10,629 bases of DNA from Spirochaetaceae bacterium (lineage in GTDB: Bacteria; Spirochaetota; Spirochaetia; Sphaerochaetales; Sphaerochaetaceae). Below the pieces are notes generated by a model that was given only the letters and a program-made list of their open reading frames with translations, did no database searches and was not told the DNA's origin. Location: positions 1 through 10,629 of the forward strand of contig JAENWY010000056.1 in assembly GCA_016649775.1 (NCBI GenBank), given 5' to 3'. This document shows positions 5,751 to 10,629 of the stretch, piece after piece. The translations under genes were made by a program, and so were the position numbers. How positions within the stretch are numbered: position 1 is the stretch's first letter; every line of letters begins with the position of its first letter.

Positions 5751-6371
5751 CTATTTAATTGATTCCTCTATCCACGCTGATAAAATTTTCATACCCTTTG
5801 CATTTGGATGTAATCCATCGACAAAAAAGAAATCTGATATTTTTATTCTGTGCTTATATAAATCAATTAATTTGCACTCATGATGAGCTCTGCAAATCTT
5901 TTTTATTGTTTTTGAAACTTCTGATAATTTTAATTGATGCTTTTGAGCTTTCTGTAGATCATGTCTAACGAGAGGTGTGCAGAGATATAAAATTGTATTA
6001 GGATTTTTCTCAATCAACGTAGTTATCATATAATTATATTTTTCACTAAATTCTTTCAAGGTTGGTTGATTTAGAATTGCTCCAAAATCATTTGTACCTC
6101 CAAAAATAATAATGATATCTGATTCATAATTGTATAGCCGAGAGTCATCTGCTAAATTACTATTAGGAGCTTGAATTATGGAAGTATTACTAACTCTGGA
6201 ACCACTATAAGAATTATTCTCAACTAATTCCCAGTTATTATTCTCAATTAATTGTTTCCACCAGGTTTGTTCAACACTCTTTACATTTCCAAAAGGATAT
6301 TTGGTTAAATATCCTTTTGGATTGTAGCCTTCAAAGGTTGAAATGGAATCTCCTATAATACTTATTTTCAT
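5751..6371 (-). CDS. GDSL/SGNH-fold hydrolase (esterase or acylhydrolase), cytosolic
   Basis: This is a 206-aa single-domain SGNH hydrolase. Block I is IIGDSIS with nucleophile Ser9. Block II is probably YSGSR with Gly57, block III is GGTNDFG with Asn94, and block V is VDGLHPN with Asp185 and His188. The catalytic set is therefore complete. The opening MKISIIGDSISTFEGYNPKGY followed by WWKQL resembles the GDSL-like lipase/acylhydrolase subgroup (Pfam Lipase_GDSL_lke, from memory). No signal peptide or membrane segment is present, so it should act in the cytosol. The substrate cannot be told from sequence: a deacetylase of sugars or a thioesterase is possible. The Shine-Dalgarno is poor (GAGAG lies too far from ATG 6371). 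The gene stands alone, with its own -10 upstream and terminators on both sides. Confidence 0.9.
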   Translation of the reverse strand: MKISIIGDSISTFEGYNPKGYLTKYPFGNVKSVEQTWWKQLIENNNWELVENNSYSGSRVSNTSIIQAPNSNLADDSRLYNYESDIIIIFGGTNDFGAILNQPTLKEFSEKYNYMITTLIEKNPNTILYLCTPLVRHDLQKAQKHQLKLSEVSKTIKKICRAHHECKLIDLYKHRIKISDFFFVDGLHPNAKGMKILSAWIEESIK

Positions 6372-6399
6372 CTATTGCTACTACTCTCTTTTATTAGTT

Positions 6400-6405
6400 A
6401 TTATA
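6400..6405 (-). promoter_or_regulatory. -10 box of the GDSL hydrolase gene
   Basis: A perfect TATAAT on the - strand ends 28 bases before ATG 6371. The region 17-18 bases further upstream (TTAAAT-like) is only a weak -35. Confidence 0.4.
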
Positions 6406-6455
6406 ATATCCATCTTAATAAGAATTTAAAGAATACACAATTGATGAAGATATAA

Positions 6456-6484
6456 ATAAGGACAGGTAAATAAATCCTGTCCTA
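6456..6484 (-). terminator. Hairpin downstream of the riboflavin operon
   Basis: AGGACAGG (6459-6466) and CCTGTCCT (6476-6483) make a perfect 8-bp GC-containing stem with a 9-base loop. On the - strand it is followed by TTATTTATA. It is the only strong hairpin between the ribH stop (6656) and the hydrolase promoter, so it probably ends the rib transcript. The rest of 6372-6655 shows no gene, only AT-rich sequence and a weak GATTAA/TTAATC dyad near 6597-6620. Confidence 0.5.
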
Positions 6485-6655
6485 AAAAAATCTGCTTTTA
6501 TATTTAATAGGCTCTCATAAAACAATTTTAAATTATATATTGAACTATTACCTTACAAACAAGAGTGCTTATTATAGAGTTCTTATATTTTAGATTTGAT
6601 TAAAAATGAAGAATCTTAATCTAATAAAAAATCTTTATCCAGATTGTATTACTTA

Positions 6656-7123
6656 TTATTTTTCAATTTCTTTTATAAGATTTACCATTTCAATTGCCCC
6701 ATTTGCACAATCGAAACCCTTATTTCCGGCTTTAGTTCCTGCTCTTTCTATGGCTTGTTCAATATTTTCTGTTGTTAATATACCAAACATTACTGGTATA
6801 TCATTATTTAGTGATACTGTGGCAATCCCTTTTGATACTTCGTTACAAACGTAATCGTAATGGCTGGTATTTCCTCTTATTATTGTTCCAAGACATATTA
6901 TTGCATCATATTTATTCTGTTTTGCAATTTTTGATGCTATCAATGGAATTTCAAAAGCTCCAGGAACCCATGCAATACTTATGTTTAAGTCATCTATGTT
7001 ATGTCTTTTTAGAGAATCAATTGCACCACTTAATAGTTTACTATTTATAAATTCATTAAATCTAGAAACTACTATTGCAATTTTGATATCTGTGTTTATT
7101 AATTTTCCTTCGTATGTTTTCAT
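6656..7123 (-). CDS. ribH: RibH, 6,7-dimethyl-8-ribityllumazine synthase
   Basis: This enzyme condenses 5-amino-6-ribitylamino-uracil with 3,4-dihydroxy-2-butanone 4-phosphate to give the lumazine precursor of riboflavin. The family forms pentamers or 60-meric capsids. The protein has 155 aa, the normal length. Motifs are SRFNE (20-24), WVPGAFEIP (52-60), GTIIRG (79-84), TSHYDYV with catalytic His88, GILTTEN (114-120) and ERAGTKAGNKG with phosphate-binding Arg128. ATG 7123 follows the ribBA stop by nine bases, and the Shine-Dalgarno AAGGA overlaps that stop codon, indicating translational coupling. It is the last gene of the rib operon. Confidence 0.97.
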   Translation of the reverse strand: MKTYEGKLINTDIKIAIVVSRFNEFINSKLLSGAIDSLKRHNIDDLNISIAWVPGAFEIPLIASKIAKQNKYDAIICLGTIIRGNTSHYDYVCNEVSKGIATVSLNNDIPVMFGILTTENIEQAIERAGTKAGNKGFDCANGAIEMVNLIKEIEK

Positions 7124-7132
7124 TTTTTTTCC

Positions 7133-8335
7133 TTATTGTATGTTTAAATAATGTCCCATTTTAATTTGTTTTGTTTTTTGATATTTTTTGTCATATATTG
7201 AGCTTTCAACTATGGTTGGTACCCTATGAACTACTTCAATACCAAATTCTTCACATTGGGAAATCTTATCGGGATTATTAGTCATTAAATTAAGTGATTT
7301 TACGCCCAAATCTTTTAGTATTTGAACACTTATATAGTATTCTCGTAAGTCTGGTTTGAATCCTAGCTTCGTATTTGCTTCAACCGTATCATAGCCTTCA
7401 CTTTGTAATTCATAAGCCTTTAGCTTATTCAAAAGTCCAATTCCACGACCTTCTTGTCTCATATACACAACTATTCCTTTTTTTTCCAATTGTATTGATT
7501 TCATTGCTAATTCTAGTTGTTTACCACAATCACATTGTGCAGAATGAAATACATCTCCTGTAAGACATTCTGAATGAATTCGACATAAAATATTTTTTCC
7601 ATCACCTATATCTCCTTTTACTAGGGCAATATGTTCCTCATGATTTATTATGTTTTCATATCCAAAGGCTTGAAATATGCCGTATTCAGTTTGAATTATT
7701 GGAGAAGCAACACGTTTTATTAAATTGGAATTAATTTTTAAATACTTTTGAAGATTTTGAATCGTTATGTATTTTAAATTCCATTTTTCTGCCATCTTAA
7801 TAAGACCCTCCTTTTTAAGCATTGTCCCATCTTTTGCAATAATTTCACAACAAAGACCACATTCTTTTAAATTTGCTAATTTCATTAAATCAACTGTTGC
7901 TTCTGTATGACCATTTCGAGCTAGAACTCCATTTTTATTTGCAACTAGAGGAAACAAATGTCCTGGATATCTGAAATCTTTTTGATCTAAGTCTAGAGTT
8001 GCAAATTTTCTTGCAGTAATTCCTCTTTCCTCCGCAGAAATCCCAGTAGTTGTATTTATTGCATCAACAGATATTGTGAATGCCGTATGATGATTATCAT
8101 TGTTATCAATAACCATTTGTGGTATTTTAAGTTTGTTTGCAATATTTTTGGAAATAGGCAAACATATTAACCCCTTACCATGAGTTGCCATAAAATTTAC
8201 ATTTTCAGTAGTAGCAAATTCTGCAGCACAAATTAAATCTCCTTCATTTTCTCTGTTTTCATCATCAGAAACTATTATTATTTTTCCATTTCTTAATGAA
8301 GAAATAGCTTCTTCGATAGTGTTAAATTTAAACAT
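7133..8335 (-). CDS. ribBA: RibBA, bifunctional DHBP synthase / GTP cyclohydrolase II
   Basis: The N-terminal domain (about 1-200) makes 3,4-dihydroxy-2-butanone 4-phosphate from ribulose 5-phosphate. The C-terminal domain (about 205-400) opens GTP to the first pyrimidine intermediate. The protein has 400 aa, the standard length of the fused form. DHBP synthase motifs are DDENRENEGD (24-33), THGKGLIC (51-58), HHTAFT (82-87) and RNGHTEATVDL (140-150). The usual RPGH box reads YPGH here (123-126). The cyclohydrolase shows RIHSECLTGD with zinc ligands Cys257, Cys268 and Cys270, then MRQEGRGIGL (292-301) and LMTNNPDK (350-357). The Shine-Dalgarno AAAGGA lies eight bases before ATG 8335, and the ribE stop is 17 bases upstream. 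Both active sites look intact. Confidence 0.97.
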   Translation of the reverse strand: MFKFNTIEEAISSLRNGKIIIVSDDENRENEGDLICAAEFATTENVNFMATHGKGLICLPISKNIANKLKIPQMVIDNNDNHHTAFTISVDAINTTTGISAEERGITARKFATLDLDQKDFRYPGHLFPLVANKNGVLARNGHTEATVDLMKLANLKECGLCCEIIAKDGTMLKKEGLIKMAEKWNLKYITIQNLQKYLKINSNLIKRVASPIIQTEYGIFQAFGYENIINHEEHIALVKGDIGDGKNILCRIHSECLTGDVFHSAQCDCGKQLELAMKSIQLEKKGIVVYMRQEGRGIGLLNKLKAYELQSEGYDTVEANTKLGFKPDLREYYISVQILKDLGVKSLNLMTNNPDKISQCEEFGIEVVHRVPTIVESSIYDKKYQKTKQIKMGHYLNIQ

Positions 8336-8352
8336 GTATATTATCCTTTATA

Positions 8353-8985
8353 TTAATAAAATCCATTTTCCAATAAGAATTTTTTAGATATTTTTTTTTC
8401 TGGTGATATTAATTTTTCAATATATTTACTAATTAAATCATTCTCTATATTAACTTGTGAACCAATTTTCTTAAAATGAAGTATTGTTTGACTTATCGTG
8501 TGAGGAATAATTGAAACAGAAAAACTATTTTTATTTACTTTGGCAACAGTTAGACTGATTCCGTCTATTGCAATGGAACCTTTTTCAATAATATATTGCA
8601 TAATTTTTGAATTTGTTTTTATCTCATACCATATTGCGATACTTTCTTTTTTTATTGAAATAATTGTCCCTGTTCCATCGACATGTCCACTTACAATATG
8701 TCCTCCTAATCTAGAATTTAATTTCATAGCTCTTTCAAGATTTATCTTTGAATTTTCTTTTAATACAGAAAAGTTAGTTCTTTTTATTGTTTCGTTCATT
8801 ACATCAACAGAAATTAAATTCTTTGTAATTGTTGTAACAGTAAGACATATACCATTAACTGATAAGCTTTCACCTTTTTTTAAATCTTTTATTACAAGGT
8901 TGGATTCAATTAGAAAATTAGCTGACATTGATGTTTTATTAATTTTCCTTATTACTCCGATTTCTTCAATTATACCTGTAAACAT
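8353..8985 (-). CDS. ribE: RibE, riboflavin synthase alpha chain
   Basis: This enzyme dismutates two molecules of dimethyl-ribityllumazine into riboflavin and the ribitylaminouracil that RibH reuses. The protein has 210 aa and two tandem lumazine-binding barrels (about 1-95 and 96-190), each with its own repeat of the motif. The first has MFTGIIEEIG, SVNGICLTV with Cys47, and ERAMKL. The second has GGHIVSGHVDGTG (94-106), IAIDGISLTV (138-147) and IIPHTISQT (159-167). Phe2, Ser144 and Asp183 correspond to known important positions. ATG 8985 overlaps the end of ribD by 16 bases, with a GAGG ten bases upstream inside ribD, so translation is probably coupled. Some databases name the B. subtilis orthologue ribE and the E. 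coli one ribC. Confidence 0.96.
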   Translation of the reverse strand: MFTGIIEEIGVIRKINKTSMSANFLIESNLVIKDLKKGESLSVNGICLTVTTITKNLISVDVMNETIKRTNFSVLKENSKINLERAMKLNSRLGGHIVSGHVDGTGTIISIKKESIAIWYEIKTNSKIMQYIIEKGSIAIDGISLTVAKVNKNSFSVSIIPHTISQTILHFKKIGSQVNIENDLISKYIEKLISPEKKISKKFLLENGFY

Positions 8986-10073
8986 TTTCTATTAACCTCA
9001 CTTTCTATTAAAATATCTGAGCCAAAATATTTTATTGTCGGGTTCGATAAGGTTATAGCCTCAGCTATTTGACTAAATCCAATTCCTTCAATAGGTGTTT
9101 TTGATGTTTTTCCCCCAAAAATTTTTGGAGATATATATGTTTGAATTTTATTTACAATGTTACAATTGAGTGCTGAAAAATTAAATTCTCCCCCTCCCTC
9201 AATTATTATACTATCGATATTTATATTTCCTAGAATATCCATTAACGTACATAAATCCACTTGATTATCTTTTTTAGGTACAACTAAAACTTTACATTTT
9301 GCATTTAAATAAGATTTGTGCTTTAAAATATCTTTTTCACAAGTTGCAATAATTGTGTTAATTGAATTAGCTGTTTTAACTATTTGGGATGTAAGTGGAG
9401 TATTTAAATTTGTATCACAAATAATTCTAATAGGGTTGTGTCCATTTTTTAATCTACATGTTAATGACGGATCATCTTTTAATAAAGTTCCAACGCCAAT
9501 CATAATTCCTGAATAACGATTACGATCTACATGAACATTATGTCTTGATTCTTCATTACTAATCCATTTTGAATTACCAGATGAAGTTGCAATCTTTCCA
9601 TCCATTGTCATTGCATATTTCATTAATACAAACGGTCTTTTACTTATTATGAAATTGAAAAATATTTCATTTAGTTTTAATGATTCCTTTTCTAAAATAC
9701 CAATAATTACGGTAATACCTGCTTGCCTTAACTTTTTAATTCCTTGCCCTTTAACAAGTGGATTTGGATCGGTGCATCCTATAATTACTTTTCCAATTTG
9801 ATTTTCTATTATAGCATCTGTACATGGAGGTGTTTTCCCAAAATGACAACATGGCTCAAGATTTACATATAAAGTAGAGCCTTTTAAATCTTTTGAACAA
9901 TTGTTTATAGCATCTCTTTCGGCATGAAGTGTTCCTGCCTTTTTATGATATCCTTTTCCTATGATTTCATTGTCTTTTACAATTACTGCACCAACCAAAG
10001 GATTTGGTGATACCAATCCTATTCCTTTTTTCGCTAAATCGATTGCAATTTTCATGTAATATTCATCTTTCAA
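8970..10073 (-). CDS. ribD: RibD, bifunctional pyrimidine deaminase / reductase
   Basis: The N-terminal deaminase (about 1-145) and C-terminal reductase (about 146-360) carry out steps two and three from GTP to riboflavin. The protein has 367 aa, normal for the fused enzyme. The deaminase has SPNPLVGAV (22-30), the zinc site HAE (His50, Glu52) and PCCHFGKTPPC (Cys75, Cys84). The reductase has MKYAMTMDGKIAT (151-163), SKWIS (168-172), GVGTLLKDDPSLT (193-205) and IEGGGEFN (291-298). I keep the TTG start at 10073. MKDEYYMKIA aligns with the usual start (B. subtilis begins MEEYYMKLAL), and AGGGG lies about nine bases upstream. ATG 10055 would cut six conserved residues. It is the first gene of the operon, directly after the riboswitch terminator. 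Confidence 0.95.
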   Translation of the reverse strand: MKDEYYMKIAIDLAKKGIGLVSPNPLVGAVIVKDNEIIGKGYHKKAGTLHAERDAINNCSKDLKGSTLYVNLEPCCHFGKTPPCTDAIIENQIGKVIIGCTDPNPLVKGQGIKKLRQAGITVIIGILEKESLKLNEIFFNFIISKRPFVLMKYAMTMDGKIATSSGNSKWISNEESRHNVHVDRNRYSGIMIGVGTLLKDDPSLTCRLKNGHNPIRIICDTNLNTPLTSQIVKTANSINTIIATCEKDILKHKSYLNAKCKVLVVPKKDNQVDLCTLMDILGNINIDSIIIEGGGEFNFSALNCNIVNKIQTYISPKIFGGKTSKTPIEGIGFSQIAEAITLSNPTIKYFGSDILIESEVNRKCLQV

Positions 10074-10085
10074 TTTATTTTACCC

Positions 10086-10121
10086 CTAAAAAAAACACCT
10101 TGAGAATTCTTCAAGGTGTTT
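10086..10121 (-). terminator. Riboswitch-controlled leader terminator of the rib operon
   Basis: On the - strand an 11-bp stem (10121-10111 with 10103-10093), reading AAACACCTTGA/TCAAGGTGTTT, has a 7-base loop and runs straight into a T-tract (to 10088). It ends 15 bases before the ribD start, so FMN-induced termination would shut off the whole operon. A copy of AACACCT at 10171-10165 could pair with the 3' arm and prevent the terminator. Confidence 0.85.
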
Positions 10122-10223
10122 AATAAAAAAATGAAAGATTTTCCTATTGAGAAAAAGAGGAGTGAGGTGTTCATTCCAAATTTAAATCTAAAATAGAAAA
10201 ATGCATAATAGCATTTCCTTATA

Positions 10224-10339
10224 ATCTTTTTTCATCCAGACTATACTGTCGGCCTTGGAATTACACCAAGTCATGCGTCGCAAAAAGCTCTGCTCGTGGG
10301 CTATACCACCGGTAGGGAATCAAACCCTGCCCCAAAGAT
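10224..10339 (-). promoter_or_regulatory. FMN riboswitch (RFN element)
   Basis: Read on the - strand, the conserved RFN blocks are all present: ATCTTTGGGGCAGGGT, ATTCCC, ACCGGTGGTATAGCCCACGA, GGTGTAATTCC, GCCGACAGTATAGTCTGGATG and the closing AAAGAT. Helix P1 pairs 10339-10334 with 10229-10224. The aptamer binds FMN. Together with the terminator at 10121-10086 it should give premature termination when FMN is abundant. About 100 bases separate aptamer and terminator, holding a small AAATGC/GCATTT hairpin (10199-10216) and a pyrimidine-rich stretch. Confidence 0.97.
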
Positions 10340-10355
10340 ATTTATTAATTTCTTT

Positions 10356-10384
10356 ATCTTATAAAAAAGAAATTATAATGTCAA
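10356..10384 (-). promoter_or_regulatory. Promoter of the riboflavin operon
   Basis: On the - strand a perfect -35 TTGACA (10384-10379), a 17-base spacer and TAAGAT (10361-10356) place the start near 10349, about ten bases before the riboswitch P1 helix. Confidence 0.7.
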
Positions 10385-10514
10385 TATCGTTTTAAGCTTT
10401 GAATTTATTGGTTTAGTTATATTTTGTGATGTTCTAAAATCCTAGAAATAAACAATTCTATAAAATATTACCTTCTGCTTATAGGAAAGGGCATTTAAAA
10501 TAATAGTAAAATTT

Positions 10515-10603
10515 TAGAAAAAGAAAGATGCTAGCGGGGGGTGGGAGAAAGTTGCTAGCATCTTGTAAAATTTAAAAAAAGGAGGTTGAAAAAATATTTT
10601 CAT
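10515..10603 (-). ncRNA. Sigma-54-driven small RNA with anti-Shine-Dalgarno motif (copy 2)
   Basis: This RNA of about 85-90 nt begins near 10602 and ends in the T-rich tract after its terminator. It shares with copy 1 the promoter, ATTTATG at the start point and the block TTTTTTCAACCTCCTTTTT (10593-10575, followed here by two more T). The terminator stem is different in sequence: 11 bp, AAGATGCTAGC/GCTAGCATCTT (10564-10554 with 10535-10525), with an 18-base loop containing CTCCC and CCCCCC. Conserved promoter and core with unrelated stem arms argue for selection on the RNA rather than recent duplication. A 29-codon frame starting at the ATG near the start point exists but has no counterpart in copy 1, so I do not call it coding. 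The rib promoter lies about 130 bases downstream, so this is a separate unit. Confidence 0.73.
10517..10564 (-). terminator. Terminator of small RNA copy 2
   Basis: A perfect 11-bp stem (10564-10554 with 10535-10525) has a loop of 18 bases rich in C on the - strand, followed by TTCTTTTTC. The region between it and the rib promoter (10385-10515) shows no gene. Confidence 0.75.
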
Positions 10604-10612
10604 AAATAACAT

Positions 10613-10629
10613 TGCATTATCCGTGCCAA
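10613..10629 (-). promoter_or_regulatory. Sigma-54 (-24/-12) promoter of small RNA copy 2
   Basis: On the - strand the sequence reads TTGGCACGGATAATGCA. The -24 half is identical to that of copy 1, and the GG-to-GC step is the required 12 bases. The -12 half is ATGCA instead of TTGCA. The window ends here, so any activator site upstream is out of view. Confidence 0.8.

Noticed and set aside
6606..8995. Several + strand open frames opposite ribH, ribBA and ribE
   Set aside because: They lie antisense to well-supported enzymes, have hydrophobic low-complexity products typical of antisense frames, and lack start signals.
9316..9516. 66-residue + strand open frame opposite ribD
   Set aside because: It is an antisense shadow of the RibD reductase domain with no ribosome-binding site.
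10515..10603. 29-codon open frame inside small RNA copy 2
   Set aside because: The frame depends on an ATG at the transcript start, has no ribosome-binding site, is low-complexity Phe/Pro-rich and is absent from copy 1, where ATG is followed by TAA.

Overview
The window is strongly AT-rich bacterial chromosome with good Shine-Dalgarno sites on most genes, many intrinsic terminators and sigma-70-like -10 boxes. It also has two textbook sigma-54 (-24/-12) promoters, so the host should carry RpoN. No rRNA, tRNA, IS element, prophage or CRISPR array is visible. The HtpG and RlmE sequences look to me most like spirochaete (Treponema-related) proteins, but this is a low-to-moderate confidence impression. 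The rib operon is arranged as in Firmicutes.

Layout. Bases 1-425 hold no protein gene. They contain a possible small structured RNA (about 118-235, + strand) and a second terminator-like hairpin ahead of htpG. Bases 426-4529 (+ strand) carry htpG, starting at GTG, and two tandem paralogous MscS-type mechanosensitive channels, each followed by its own terminator. Bases 4621-5223 (- strand) carry rlmE, the 23S rRNA 2'-O-methyltransferase, apparently on a leaderless mRNA. Directly upstream of it, on the same strand, is a sigma-54-driven short RNA gene (about 5355-5276). After an AT-rich gap comes a cytosolic GDSL/SGNH hydrolase (- strand). Bases 10384-6656 (- strand) form a complete FMN-riboswitch-controlled riboflavin operon, ribD-ribE-ribBA-ribH. 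At the right edge is a second sigma-54-driven short RNA gene (about 10603-10515, - strand).

The most interesting content is the pair of short RNA loci. Each has a perfect TTGGCACG-N4-(T/A)TGCA promoter and a conserved ATTTATG at the predicted start. Each then has an identical 19-base block, TTTTTTCAACCTCCTTTTT, and a strong hairpin with a C/U-rich loop and T-tract. The hairpin arms are unrelated in sequence but alike in form. CAACCUCCUUU closely imitates the anti-Shine-Dalgarno tail of 16S rRNA, so I propose a family of sigma-54-dependent riboregulators that act on ribosome-binding sites. The candidate RNA before htpG carries the exact 9-base complement, AGGAGGTTG, in a region predicted to be unpaired.

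Functionally the protein genes are housekeeping or stress genes: chaperone (htpG), osmotic safety valves (mscS pair), heat-shock-type rRNA methylation (rlmE) and flavin synthesis (rib). The rib operon supplies all enzymes from GTP and ribulose 5-phosphate to riboflavin except the dephosphorylation step, and is feedback-controlled by FMN through a leader terminator.
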